From an uncultured Bacteroidales bacterium (GTDB lineage Bacteria; Bacteroidota; Bacteroidia; Bacteroidales; UBA932), in NCBI GenBank assembly GCA_944326245.1, contig CALVDF010000008.1, positions 47,026-111,025 of the forward strand: a stretch of DNA of 64,000 bases, read 5' to 3'. A model generated the notes under the pieces. The model ran no database searches. It was not told the DNA's origin and saw only the letters and a program-made list of their open reading frames with translations. Of the stretch, positions 1 to 8,444 are shown piece by piece (within the stretch, counting starts at the first letter, position 1; each line of letters opens with the position of its first letter). The position numbers and the translations under genes are program-made.

Positions 1-1283
1 GCAAAGTAAGAAAAGGTGTCAGGAGTATTTGGATAGTGGCAGAAGCGTCTCTGGTTTTTGTCATAGCTTGGATTATCGCCGATCCATTGCTGCTCAACGC
101 AGTCCGCCGCCATGCCGTTCCTGCAGGATGGGTTCCGGACCATGTAATCTGTGTACCGGTCACCTCGCTCTCCGTAACTGATGCCAGGTATAGTCCGGAG
201 GCAAACGAGGATGAAAGCATAGTTGCTGATTTCAGGAGGATCGGACGTAAATTGGCCGGGATGGAAGGAGTGACGTCCGTGGCACCGGCAACTGCTTTTT
301 TCCCTGGCAACAACAGCGAGACGAGAATGACCGTCTATACTGATACGGCTGCCAAGTTACAGGCTACCTGTTTTATCAAAGAACTTGGAACGGATTTCAT
401 GGATGTATTCGGTTTCAGTTTTGTCGCCCCTGAGGGGAATATGACCGCGCTACCCGAAGGAACAGGTGCTGTAATCATATCAGAGGACCTGGCCGAGAGT
501 CTTTTCCCTGGCAATGACCCGGTCGGGAAGACATTGTACATGGCTAACGGTTCCGCACCTGCGGTTCCGAAAACAGTGGCAGGAGTGATACTGAGGCAGA
601 AAGTCAGGACTATGACAGACAATCCGCGCCCTACGGTCATCGTCAACATGTCTGCATTCCCTGCCGATTATTTCCGCTCCGGACAGTGCTGCTGGACTGT
701 GCGTCTGTCCGGAGATACGGATGAGAGGCAGTTCCTGGAAAACCTTAGTTACGGGATACCATCCGGCAATTTCTTCGGAAATCTCCAGGCCGGCAAGGCC
801 TATCCGGTGACGGATGTACTTGACTCTTACGGAGGGACCGAGATACAGCAGATTATTCTCTACTACCTGTTGATCAATCTTGTGCTTGGGGCCCTGTCCC
901 ATTTTTTACTGAGGACACGCTGGCGCTTTGATGAATTGGGCGTGCGCATGGCTATGGGGGCAAGTCCCGGACGCATACGTTGCGAAGAGGCTGTATGCAG
1001 TTTGAAGGTAGCGGCACTGTCCTGCTCCATAGGACTGTTTGTTGTGCTGAACTTCATTCTGTTCAGCGGCCGGGATACGGTAAGTGTCGGTCAGGTCAAC
1101 ATGCCGGCGTTGCCGGACAGTTCTCTCGCACCGTGGCCGTTACTGCATTCGGACTTCCTGTCGGCACTTTATGTGACATCGGCAGTGGCCGCCGTCATTG
1201 TCTCGGTCAATGTCGCCGCAGCGCTGCTCTCCGTATGGAAAGTCTCGGAGATGCGCCCTTCTGATGCTCTCAGGGAGGAATGA
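1..1283 (+). CDS. ABC transporter permease, FtsX/MacB type (5' end cut by window)
   Basis: Permease of an ABC exporter or lipoprotein-translocation type system in the inner membrane. The reading frame is open from the first complete codon at position 3 and no stop precedes the GTG at 36, so the true start is probably outside the window. The visible part has a first membrane segment (about residues 5-25 from the GTG), a long periplasmic domain of the MacB_PCD kind (about 30-270), then three membrane segments forming the FtsX domain. The stretch around 'ELGVRMAMGAS' is the classic FtsX-domain signature. A TolC-like gene follows after 45 bases, which fits a tripartite efflux operon whose ATPase and adaptor would lie upstream. 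The substrate cannot be read from the sequence. Confidence 0.85.
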   Translation, partial: KVRKGVRSIWIVAEASLVFVIAWIIADPLLLNAVRRHAVPAGWVPDHVICVPVTSLSVTDARYSPEANEDESIVADFRRIGRKLAGMEGVTSVAPATAFFPGNNSETRMTVYTDTAAKLQATCFIKELGTDFMDVFGFSFVAPEGNMTALPEGTGAVIISEDLAESLFPGNDPVGKTLYMANGSAPAVPKTVAGVILRQKVRTMTDNPRPTVIVNMSAFPADYFRSGQCCWTVRLSGDTDERQFLENLSYGIPSGNFFGNLQAGKAYPVTDVLDSYGGTEIQQIILYYLLINLVLGALSHFLLRTRWRFDELGVRMAMGASPGRIRCEEAVCSLKVAALSCSIGLFVVLNFILFSGRDTVSVGQVNMPALPDSSLAPWPLLHSDFLSALYVTSAVAAVIVSVNVAAALLSVWKVSEMRPSDALREE

Positions 1284-1328
1284 CGGATGTAGAATGAATT
1301 TGGAACCTTGTTAAAATTTTGTAAAAAT

Positions 1329-2879
1329 ATGAAAGTGTGTTTTTTCAGAAATGCAACTGCCGTACTTGTGGCGGTGGCCTTGCAGTGCATATCCGACAAT
1401 GGGGCCTCCGCCCTCGAGATGTCCGGGCCGGACAGTACCGGTGCTCCTGGACGGCAGGGAGGTGTGATGGAACTTACCCTGGACAGGGCAATGGAGCTGG
1501 CATGCGCGCAGTCAGTGGATGCGGCGGTGGCGCTGAACCAGCTCAAGAGCGCATACTGGCAGTTCCGCACCTACAAGGCGGAGAGGCTGCCGGAACTGGT
1601 CTTCAGCGGCACCCTTCCTACATTCAACAATAACTACAACACATACCAGAATCCGGACGGCTCTTACGGATATGTCCGCAGCAACTGGCTGGGCCTTACG
1701 GGAGAACTGTCTGTAACGCAGAATATCCCGTTTACCGGAGGTACCGTGTCCCTGAGTACCGGACTGGACATGACGCGCCAGCTGGGGAGCAACGGCTACA
1801 ACGAGTTCATGGCGGTGCCGGTGTCGCTGAAATTCAACCAGCCGCTGTTCTCCGTCAATACTTTCCGCTGGGACAAGAAGATAGAGCCAGTGCGCTATGC
1901 CGAGTCCCGGGCAGCCTACATTGAGGACATGGAGTCGGTCAGGATGAATACCGTCACTTATTTCTTCAATTATCTGTTGGCTGCGGAAAATCTCAAGATA
2001 TCCGAGCAGAACCTTGAAAATGCCGACAAGCTCTATTCCATTGCCAGGGAACGCCGTGCCATAGGCCAGATATCGGAGACCGAACTCATGCAGCTAAGGC
2101 TCTCCGCCCTTTCCGCCAAAGCGGATGTGACTTCCCGCCGCAGCAGCCTAAACGGTGCCATGTTCAACCTCCGCGCTTTTCTCGGACTGTCGGAGCAGGA
2201 TACCATTGTCCCTGTCCTCCCTGAAGCCATTCCCCTGCCGTCCCTGGATTATGGGGATGTCCTCGCCAAAGCCCTTGCCAACAGCTCATTTGCACAGAAC
2301 ATCCTGAGACGTAAGCTCGAGGCGGACTACAGTGTGGCCACGGCCAGGGGACAGAGGTATCAGGTGGACCTCAACGTGACTGTCGGCTATTCTGGAGTGA
2401 ACCGCGATCTGGCCATGGCCTACAACGATATCCGCGACCAGGAGGTCGTATCCGTCGGGCTGTCCATCCCGATTCTGGACTGGGGCAAACGCAAAGGGCA
2501 GGTCAAGGTGGCCGAGAGTAACCGCGACGTGGTCCGTTCCCAGCTGCAGCAGGAGGAACTCAACTTCAACCAGAACATATTCCTGCTTACCGAGCAGTTC
2601 AACAACCAGGCCGGCCAGCTTGCCCTTGCGCAGGAGTCCGACCGTGTGGCCGCGGCCCGCTACCAGGCTTCCGTCGAGTCGTTCCTGATAGGCCGGATGA
2701 GCGTGCTGGAGCTCAACGACGCCCGCGATGCCAAGGACCTTGCCCGCCAGGACTACGTGCAGCAGCTCTACTACTACTGGTACTACTACTACGACATCCG
2801 TTCCGTCACCCTCTGGGACTACGCTACAGGTACGGCCGTCGGCTCCGACATCGAAGCCGTCCTCGCCGAAGAGAACTGA
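1329..2879 (+). CDS. TolC-like outer membrane efflux protein (OEP family)
   Basis: Outer-membrane channel component of a tripartite exporter. The protein of 516 residues begins with a signal peptide (about 1-29, ending near 'GASA') and then contains two OEP repeats, about residues 45-230 and 270-490, rich in Gln, Ala and Leu as expected for the alpha-helical barrel. A TTG codon at 1308 is also in frame, but the ATG at 1329 gives a normal signal peptide start. It lies directly downstream of the permease on the same strand and a strong hairpin follows at 3002, so the two genes probably share a transcript. The C-terminus is rich in Tyr ('YYYWYYYYDIR'), a feature often seen in Bacteroidota members. 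Family assignment is firm; the cargo is unknown. Confidence 0.88.
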   Translation: MKVCFFRNATAVLVAVALQCISDNGASALEMSGPDSTGAPGRQGGVMELTLDRAMELACAQSVDAAVALNQLKSAYWQFRTYKAERLPELVFSGTLPTFNNNYNTYQNPDGSYGYVRSNWLGLTGELSVTQNIPFTGGTVSLSTGLDMTRQLGSNGYNEFMAVPVSLKFNQPLFSVNTFRWDKKIEPVRYAESRAAYIEDMESVRMNTVTYFFNYLLAAENLKISEQNLENADKLYSIARERRAIGQISETELMQLRLSALSAKADVTSRRSSLNGAMFNLRAFLGLSEQDTIVPVLPEAIPLPSLDYGDVLAKALANSSFAQNILRRKLEADYSVATARGQRYQVDLNVTVGYSGVNRDLAMAYNDIRDQEVVSVGLSIPILDWGKRKGQVKVAESNRDVVRSQLQQEELNFNQNIFLLTEQFNNQAGQLALAQESDRVAAARYQASVESFLIGRMSVLELNDARDAKDLARQDYVQQLYYYWYYYYDIRSVTLWDYATGTAVGSDIEAVLAEEN

Positions 2880-3001
2880 CCGGCCGCTGCAATCCTGTAT
2901 TGTCCTGCAATCTCCGTCCTGTCCGCAATCGCAGTCGTGTTTAACAGGAAAGTTTCTCGTTTTCTAACGGGCTGGCATTGAGCTGTTTGCTTGGTGTTGA
3001 G

Positions 3002-3050
3002 CTTCCCTGATGGCATTTCAAAACCCCATCAGGGAAGTTCGCTTTTCTGT
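3002..3050 (+). terminator. Intrinsic terminator after the TolC-like gene
   Basis: Perfect 12-bp stem CTTCCCTGATGG (3002-3013) / CCATCAGGGAAG (3026-3037) with a 12-base loop, followed by a T-rich tract (cgcttttctgt). It separates the efflux operon from pyrH. Confidence 0.75.
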
Positions 3051-3154
3051 AACATGCTGAAAATGAGGGGAACTTTCTGAGCGGCGCTGCCCTGTAGAAC
3101 AATCTGTCCCTTTAAATTATTGGCGGACGGTGGGAGTCCGTGGCGGAAAAACAC

Positions 3155-3162
3155 TATCTTTG
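3155..3162 (+). promoter_or_regulatory. Bacteroidota -7 box for pyrH
   Basis: TATCTTTG matches TAnnTTTG and sits 24 bases before the pyrH ATG. No good TTTG is found at the -33 position, so only the -7 half is supported. Confidence 0.45.
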
Positions 3163-3186
3163 TGATTTAAACAGCACAACAGGATT

Positions 3187-3891
3187 ATGTACAAAAGAAT
3201 ATTGCTCAAACTCAGCGGCGAGAGCCTCGGGGGCCATGACGGGCGCGGTATCGACGAATCGATGCTGGGCCGGTATGCCGCAGAGGTGGCTGCTGCCGTA
3301 AGAAGCGGAGTCCAGGTCGCCATAGTAGTGGGCGGCGGCAACATTTTCAGAGGTCTTTCAGGAGCCGGCAAGGGGTTTGACCGCGTGGGCGGTGACCGTA
3401 TGGGCATGCTGGCGACAGTGATAAACAGTCTCGGTCTGGCCATGGCCATCCGCAGTGCCGGAGTGGAGGCAGAGGTGTTCACTTCCACCCCAATGAAGCC
3501 CATCGCCGAATACTACACGAGGGACAATGCCGTTGCGGCCATGGAGCGCGGGGCTGTGGCCCTGATTGCCGGCGGTACTGGCAATCCGTTCTTTACCACT
3601 GACTCGGCGGCAGCGTTGAGGGCCTGTGAGATCGGGGCCGATGCGCTTCTCAAGGGGACACGTGTGGACGGGGTCTATACGGCTGATCCGGAGAAGGACC
3701 CGACAGCGACCAGATACGACGAACTGACATTCGGCAAGGCCCTTTCGGACGGTCTGAAGGTAATGGACAGTACGGCATTTGCCCTGTGCAAGGACAACTC
3801 GATGCCCATCGTCGTATTCGACATGAACCGGGAGGGCAATCTCGGGAGGCTGCTTTCCGGAGAGAAGGTGGGTACTTTGGTCCACAGATAG
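3187..3891 (+). CDS. pyrH: UMP kinase
   Basis: Cytoplasmic UMP kinase (UMP + ATP to UDP + ADP) in pyrimidine nucleotide synthesis, amino-acid kinase fold. At 234 residues it has the usual bacterial length. Visible motifs are the N-terminal phosphate-binding 'LKLSGESLGG' (about 6-15), 'GGGNIFRG' (about 48-55), 'DRMGMLATVIN' (about 70-80) and the nucleotide-binding 'LLKGTRVDGVYTADP' (about 156-170). The next gene is frr, a very common pyrH-frr order in bacteria. Translation starts at ATG 3187; the preceding bases are A-rich. Nothing looks abnormal. Confidence 0.97.
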   Translation: MYKRILLKLSGESLGGHDGRGIDESMLGRYAAEVAAAVRSGVQVAIVVGGGNIFRGLSGAGKGFDRVGGDRMGMLATVINSLGLAMAIRSAGVEAEVFTSTPMKPIAEYYTRDNAVAAMERGAVALIAGGTGNPFFTTDSAAALRACEIGADALLKGTRVDGVYTADPEKDPTATRYDELTFGKALSDGLKVMDSTAFALCKDNSMPIVVFDMNREGNLGRLLSGEKVGTLVHR

Positions 3892-3960
3892 AAAGGGCGG
3901 CTGGCAAGTGAAGCCGCACAAAAAATCAGAATAAAGGAAATAACTTAAAATCACAATATT

Positions 3961-4524
3961 ATGGTAGACAATGCAAAAGACATCATTGCCTCAGCAGTGA
4001 AAAAAATGAACGAGGCCGTCAATTATCTGGAAGAGGACCTCAAGACCTACAGGGCCGGAAAGGCCAACCCGGCCGTGTTCAACAGCGTCATGGTCGATTA
4101 TTACGGCAACCCGACACCTATACCGCAGGTGGCAAGTGTCAACGTTCCGGATGCCCGCACCATGCTCATCCAGCCGTGGGAGAAGAACATGATCCCGAAG
4201 ATCGAGAAGGCCATAATGGATGCCAATCTCGGATTTACCCCTCAGAACAACGGTGAACATATCCGCATCAATGTGCCGCCCCTCACGGAGGACCGCCGCA
4301 AGGAACTGGTAAAGAAGTCAAAGGCAGCAGGCGAGTCGGCCAAGATCTCTGTACGCAACGCCCGCAAGGAAGCCAATGACCAGCTGAAAAAGGCCCAGAA
4401 GGACGGTCTGGCTGAGGATATGGCCAAAGATGCAGAGAATGAGGTTCAGAAGGAAGTCGACAATTTCAACAAGAAGATCGATACAATCCTTGCCAACAAG
4501 GAGAAGGAAATAATGACAGTATAA
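3961..4524 (+). CDS. frr: Ribosome recycling factor
   Basis: Ribosome recycling factor, which with EF-G splits the post-termination ribosome. The 187-residue length and all-helical composition match the family. Recognisable blocks include 'TYRAGKANPAVFNSVMVDYYG' split over about 30-50, 'PWEKNMIPKIEKAI' (about 77-90), 'LTEDRRKELVKKSKA' (about 108-122) and 'VRNARKEANDQLKKAQKDG' (about 131-149). It follows pyrH after 69 bases and is probably cotranscribed with it. The lipoprotein gene 14 bases downstream may also be read from the same message. Confidence 0.97.
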   Translation: MVDNAKDIIASAVKKMNEAVNYLEEDLKTYRAGKANPAVFNSVMVDYYGNPTPIPQVASVNVPDARTMLIQPWEKNMIPKIEKAIMDANLGFTPQNNGEHIRINVPPLTEDRRKELVKKSKAAGESAKISVRNARKEANDQLKKAQKDGLAEDMAKDAENEVQKEVDNFNKKIDTILANKEKEIMTV

Positions 4525-4538
4525 ACAAGACGTGCGAT

Positions 4539-5513
4539 ATGTTCTCGAATATTGTAAAATCATGGATTCTGCTTCCCGTGGCAGCCATGGCATGCGTTGC
4601 ATTGTCAGGCTGTGACGACGGTACGGCAACTCCTGCCGCACCGGAGCTCGGGGAGATAAAGGTCAGCCAGGAAAAGATAGGGGTAGGCCATCAGATTGTG
4701 TTCACGGTCGAGGACAAGGCCCCTGCGCTTGGCAGCATATACAGTATCGATCCGGTATGGACCATCAACGGCAGTGAGGTGATGGATCTGTACACCAGCT
4801 ATGATTACAATGGCGGGATGGGCAAGTATACATGCTACTATGTCCCTATGAATACGGGAATCATTGAGGTGGCCCTGAATGTCGGGATGCGTTTCAGTGA
4901 TGCTCCGGCCGGAAAAGACGAGCAGTCGGCATCGGCTGTCGCCCAGTTCGAGGTGGTCGAGTGCGATGCCCGCAATTCTTTCTGGGGGGACTCCCTGGAG
5001 ATAACCATGTACCGTGAGCCTGGCCTGATAAGACGTGGCACCAGCGACGTATATGTAGGGGAAGGCAGCAGTTCCATATCCGGAATTGTCAATTACGGAA
5101 TAAACAGCGTAGACCTTACGTATGCTTTTTCCAACGGCGGTCTTGTGGAGATATCGGAAGTGTTCAAGCTCTCTTCGGCCGGTAACGGGTATTCATATGT
5201 GGCTGAAGTGTTTGATTTTGCAGTCAGGACACTTGAAACCAAGTATACCGGAGGCAATACGGAGAACAGAAGTGTAGTGCCTCTTGATGCCCAGCAGTCA
5301 GAATGCATAGCCGTCGCAGGCAAATACGCTGAAGGCGAAGCATTGAGTACGAATGAGAGAGCCCTTCTTGGGGAAGGCATAGTGCGCGGCTGGGTAAGGA
5401 TCGTATTGTCGGCGGGCAATGCCAATACTGATGTGACGTTCACTACCGGAGCTACTGAAGTGCAGGCCAACAGCGGTACTGTCGATGTAGTCCTGACCTA
5501 TTCCCGTAAGTAA
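4539..5513 (+). CDS. Hypothetical Bacteroidales-type lipoprotein
   Basis: 324 residues with a lipoprotein signal peptide: hydrophobic stretch about 8-22 and lipobox 'LSGC' with the acceptor Cys at about 25. The mature protein is rich in Ser, Gly, Val and Thr and appears all-beta, as in Ig-like or BACON-related surface lipoproteins, but I recognise no named domain. It begins 14 bases after frr, so it may be carried on the pyrH-frr transcript even though its role is unrelated. Its 3' end converges on the aromatic biosynthesis gene with only 69 bases between them. Function unknown. Confidence 0.8.
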   Translation: MFSNIVKSWILLPVAAMACVALSGCDDGTATPAAPELGEIKVSQEKIGVGHQIVFTVEDKAPALGSIYSIDPVWTINGSEVMDLYTSYDYNGGMGKYTCYYVPMNTGIIEVALNVGMRFSDAPAGKDEQSASAVAQFEVVECDARNSFWGDSLEITMYREPGLIRRGTSDVYVGEGSSSISGIVNYGINSVDLTYAFSNGGLVEISEVFKLSSAGNGYSYVAEVFDFAVRTLETKYTGGNTENRSVVPLDAQQSECIAVAGKYAEGEALSTNERALLGEGIVRGWVRIVLSAGNANTDVTFTTGATEVQANSGTVDVVLTYSRK

Positions 5514-5582
5514 GGCAGTAATTTCCCATTGTTGTTCCTGCCGGCCTGCTCTGTTGAGGCTCGTCTCCGGAGTGGAACAGTT

Positions 5583-6734
5583 TCAGGAATTTGTTTGCAT
5601 GGGGAGATCAGAGTCCCGGCTCAGCTGACGTTCCATTGAAGCCCGGTGTATAGTCGTAAAGATCTCGGTGATGAAATCTTCATCGAGGTCTTTTTCTTTT
5701 GCCATCCTGCGAACCTTGTCCAGCACGGCATTCCAGCGGCCGGTCTGCAGTACGGTCATGCCGCTGCGCTCCTTGATGCGGCCTATGGACTCCGAGATGT
5801 CCATGCGCTGTGCGAGCAGGTCCACCAGGGCGGCATCTATGCGGTCAATCCCTGAACGCAGGTCTTCGATGGCCGCTGTGGCCTCAGTGTCGGCTGTGGA
5901 ACTGCTGCGGGCCTTCAGCCGGCCGAGCATCGCTTTCAGCTGCTTCGGGGAAATCTGCTGCGCGGCATCGCTCCTTGCCCGGTCCGGATCCGGATGCACC
6001 TCTATCATCAGTCCGTCGAAGCCCAGGGCAATGGCTTGCCTTGAGACATCTTCCACCAGGTCGCGGCGGCCGGTGATATGGCTCGGGTCGCAGAGCATCG
6101 GGAGATCGGGGAAGCGGCGGTGCAGCTCTACAGGTATCTGCCAGAATGGAGGATTGCGGTAGAGGCTCTCCCCGTAGGAGTGGAAGCCGCGGTGTACGGC
6201 GCAGATGCATTGCGTACCGCAGCGGACGAACCGTTCGATGGCTCCGCTCCAGAGCTCAGGGTCAGGGACGAGAGGGTTCTTGACAAATACCGGAAGCCCT
6301 GTGCCGCGCAGGGCTTCGGCTATCTCCTGCACCAGGAACGGGTTGCCGGTGGTGCGGGCCCCGATCCAGACAGCATCTATCCCGTTTTCCAGAATGACCT
6401 CCACATGGCGGGCATTCGCCACTTCCGTGACAGTCTTCATGCCGGACGCCTTCCCTGCTTCCCGGAGCCATTGTGCCCCCTCTTCCCCGACGCCCTCGAA
6501 GGAGCCGGGGTGGGTGCGGGGCTTCCACAGACCCCCGCGGAGGACATTGACCCCCATCGCTTTGAGCTCCAGAGCCTCGGAGATGAGACCCTCCCTGCTC
6601 TCCACGCTGCACGGCCCGGCAATCACGCAGCACTGCCCTGCGATCACGTCGCCCGGCCCGTTTTCTTCATTAGGCCGCCTGCTGCCGGAGAAAAGCTCCC
6701 AGTCCTGTATTTGTATTTGACAAAAATCGCTCAT
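5583..6734 (-). CDS. Bifunctional DAHP synthase / chorismate mutase
   Basis: Two steps of aromatic amino-acid synthesis in one 383-residue cytoplasmic enzyme: condensation of PEP with erythrose 4-phosphate (about residues 20-275, DAHP synthetase I/KDSA family) and conversion of chorismate to prephenate (about 290-375, type II all-helical chorismate mutase). Visible motifs: 'IAGPCSVES', 'RGGLWKPRTHPGSFEG', 'KNPLVPD', 'CDPSHITG' in the first domain; 'DLRSGIDRIDAALVDLLAQR' and 'ESIGRIKER' in the second. The fusion is normal for Bacteroidota. An in-frame ATG at 6776 would lengthen it by 14 residues, but the -7 box at 6746-6753 lies downstream of that codon, so ATG 6734 is preferred. Confidence 0.93.
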   Translation of the reverse strand: MSDFCQIQIQDWELFSGSRRPNEENGPGDVIAGQCCVIAGPCSVESREGLISEALELKAMGVNVLRGGLWKPRTHPGSFEGVGEEGAQWLREAGKASGMKTVTEVANARHVEVILENGIDAVWIGARTTGNPFLVQEIAEALRGTGLPVFVKNPLVPDPELWSGAIERFVRCGTQCICAVHRGFHSYGESLYRNPPFWQIPVELHRRFPDLPMLCDPSHITGRRDLVEDVSRQAIALGFDGLMIEVHPDPDRARSDAAQQISPKQLKAMLGRLKARSSSTADTEATAAIEDLRSGIDRIDAALVDLLAQRMDISESIGRIKERSGMTVLQTGRWNAVLDKVRRMAKEKDLDEDFITEIFTTIHRASMERQLSRDSDLPMQTNS

Positions 6735-6745
6735 ATAAGACTCAG

Positions 6746-6777
6746 CAAAAGTATTCAAAGATTGCGAAAATAACAAA
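6746..6777 (-). promoter_or_regulatory. Promoter of the DAHP synthase/chorismate mutase gene
   Basis: Read on the minus strand: TTTG at 6777-6774, a 20-base spacer, and TACTTTTG at 6753-6746, matching the -33/-7 pattern. Only 11 bases separate the -7 box from ATG 6734, so the untranslated leader must be very short. Confidence 0.65.
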
Positions 6778-6878
6778 CGGTTTCACCTCCCGGAATGTTG
6801 TCTCTACCTCCGGACGGCAGTCTCTCCATTCCAGGCGGCTGCCCCTTCCTTCCCTCCAGCACTTGCTGCCTCGCCCCT

Positions 6879-6920
6879 CCGAAGGTGGTGATGGATCGAC
6901 GTAATCGTCCCCACCTTCCG
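6879..6920. repeat. Palindromic (REP-like) element, copy 1
   Basis: Inverted repeat GAAGGTGG (6881-6888) / CCACCTTC (6911-6918). The arms and part of the loop resemble the element at 14169-14208; both share GAAGGTGGTGAYGG and CACCTTCCGGG. Confidence 0.5.
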
Positions 6921-7123
6921 GGACTGCGGAGCACCTAAGAGGAAGGCTCATAAGAGAAAAACTATATAAAATCTTCTGGAATTTGGAGGTTGGGCTTTTT
7001 TTTTTAACTTGCAGACGCATTCCGGTAAAATCCGTTGAACCTGTTGCGTATTTGCCAGTGGCATTCAGTAGGCTGGAAGCCACAAAGATGTGATTGTAAA
7101 TGCTTAAAACGATACCAGGTGTT

Positions 7124-7624
7124 ATGAAAAAAGTTGTCATTCTAGCGGTTGCGGCTCTGGCGGCAGGACTGCCGTGCAGTTGCCGTAACGGACGGTTAAT
7201 AACTTATGAGCTTTCTGCGACAATTGCCTATGAAAACAAAAGCGGTTCGGATATAAAGGTATTGTCAGTGGGGCATCCCTTTCCGGACGATACCTTGGAG
7301 GTGTTCAGTCTCAAGGCGGATTCGGCGGTATCTTTTTTTGAAGAAAGGCCCCCTGTTTTCGAATGGGTCCCCGTTGCCATGCCTTCAGGCAAGATTTCCG
7401 GATACAAGCTGGATCATGCCCTTATAGTATTTGACGGGAGGGATACCGTTGTCCACAGGTTGGACTTTGGGGACATTGAGAATACGGACGATGACGTGTT
7501 CGTGCCTTCGGACCACAACATCTGCGACATTTCCTCTTATGAACTGTCCTATACCGGACGCTATGGCTATGTGTCGATACAGACATATACATTTACTGAA
7601 GTAGACAGATATAATCATCAATAA
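7124..7624 (+). CDS. Small secreted protein, possible lipoprotein, unknown function
   Basis: 166 residues from ATG 7124: a basic start, a hydrophobic core (about 4-17) and Cys residues in 'GLPCSCRNG', so a signal peptide is clear but the lipobox is not canonical. The start at 7100 would add eight residues ahead of the signal and is less likely. The mature part looks beta-rich (alternating hydrophobic residues, many Asp and Ser) and has no motif I recognise. It stops 62 bases before sdhC, but sdhC has its own promoter beginning at 7629, so the two need not be linked. Function unknown. Confidence 0.7.
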   Translation: MKKVVILAVAALAAGLPCSCRNGRLITYELSATIAYENKSGSDIKVLSVGHPFPDDTLEVFSLKADSAVSFFEERPPVFEWVPVAMPSGKISGYKLDHALIVFDGRDTVVHRLDFGDIENTDDDVFVPSDHNICDISSYELSYTGRYGYVSIQTYTFTEVDRYNHQ

Positions 7625-7628
7625 ACCA

Positions 7629-7658
7629 TTTGACGTCTCATTTTTTATTGTATCTTTG
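7629..7658 (+). promoter_or_regulatory. Promoter of sdhC
   Basis: TTTG (7629-7632), 18-base spacer, TATCTTTG (7651-7658): a close match to the Bacteroidota vegetative promoter. It gives a leader of about 20-25 bases before ATG 7687. Confidence 0.7.
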
Positions 7659-7686
7659 CCCCGAAAAACAAAAACAACACGACGCA

Positions 7687-8361
7687 ATGGCTAATATTTT
7701 TACTTCTTCCATCGGGAAGAAACTTATAATGAGTGTAACGGGATTATTCCTGATAATCTTCCTTCTCCTGCATGCCACCATCAACGGCCTGTCGCTTATC
7801 AGCGCCGATGCCTTCAGGGCCGGATGTGATTTCATGGCTCTGCCTATCATCACTGTCATGGTTCCCGTGCTTGCAGCCGGATTCATTATCCACATCATTT
7901 ATGCCCTCTATCTGTCCTGGACCAACTACAGGGCCCGCGGTACCAACCGCTATGCCGTAGCCAACAAGAGCCAGGCCGACAACTGGGCGGCCAAGAACAT
8001 GCTGGTGCTCGGTATCGTCGTTCTGGGTATTCTGGCTTTCCACCTGACCCATTTCTGGGCTGACATGCAGCTGCAGCAGTTCAAGGGTGTGCCCCACGAC
8101 CAGCTCGCCGATCCCTACGGCCTGTTGCTGACGACATTCGGTACATGGTGGGTGACCGTCCTGTACATCGTGTGGTTCGTGGCTCTGTGGATGCACCTGA
8201 CCCACGGTTTCTGGAGCGCATTCCATACCCTCGGCTGGAACAACAATATCTGGATCGGCCGTCTGAAGGTTATCTCCTACATCGTGGCTACCATCATCTG
8301 TCTGGTGTTCGTGGCTGTGGCTGTAGTTTCCTGCCTCAAGGCCAACGCCATCATTATGTAA
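7687..8361 (+). CDS. sdhC: Succinate dehydrogenase/fumarate reductase cytochrome b subunit
   Basis: Membrane anchor of the succinate:quinone oxidoreductase, the di-haem cytochrome b type used in Bacteroidota fumarate respiration. The 224-residue protein begins 'MANIFTSSIGKKLIMSVTG', the family's conserved start, and has five membrane segments (about 13-35, 55-80, 100-120, 155-180, 195-220). Candidate haem-ligand His residues are visible in 'LLHATINGL', 'FIIHIIYAL', 'AFHLTHFW' and 'WMHLTHGFW'. An ATG at 7630 is in frame but would put the promoter inside the gene. The expected sdhA and sdhB do not follow: a terminator comes 28 bases after the stop and a galactosidase gene next. Confidence 0.93.
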   Translation: MANIFTSSIGKKLIMSVTGLFLIIFLLLHATINGLSLISADAFRAGCDFMALPIITVMVPVLAAGFIIHIIYALYLSWTNYRARGTNRYAVANKSQADNWAAKNMLVLGIVVLGILAFHLTHFWADMQLQQFKGVPHDQLADPYGLLLTTFGTWWVTVLYIVWFVALWMHLTHGFWSAFHTLGWNNNIWIGRLKVISYIVATIICLVFVAVAVVSCLKANAIIM

Positions 8362-8388
8362 ATTGAAATATTACTTATAAATATACAA

Positions 8389-8425
8389 GGGAGTTGCCCG
8401 GATTCCGGTCCGGCAGCTCCTTTTT
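8389..8425 (+). terminator. Intrinsic terminator after sdhC
   Basis: Stem GGGAGTTGCC (8389-8398) / GGCAGCTCC (8412-8420), one G-U pair, extended inward by CGGA/TCCG pairs, then five T (8421-8425). It ends the sdhC transcript 20 bases before the next ATG. Confidence 0.75.
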
Positions 8426-8444
8426 CGTTAATGGACATACAGCT

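Larger units (their letters stand above)
2880..3186. other. Intergenic stretch between the efflux operon and pyrH
   Basis: No convincing gene. It holds the rho-independent terminator at 3002-3050 and the -7-like box at 3155-3162; I see nothing else with structure. Confidence 0.6.
6735..7123. other. Intergenic stretch with divergent control signals and a palindromic repeat
   Basis: Holds the promoter of the minus-strand aromatic gene (6746-6777), a palindromic element (6879-6920) related to one at 14169-14208, and a run of eleven T at 6998-7008. No coding sequence with family resemblance is seen. Confidence 0.55.

Noticed and set aside
1..35. GTG at 36 with AGGAG ahead as a true start for the permease
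   Set aside because: The frame stays open to the window edge, and membrane-domain sequence already begins before the GTG, so a start upstream of the window is more likely.
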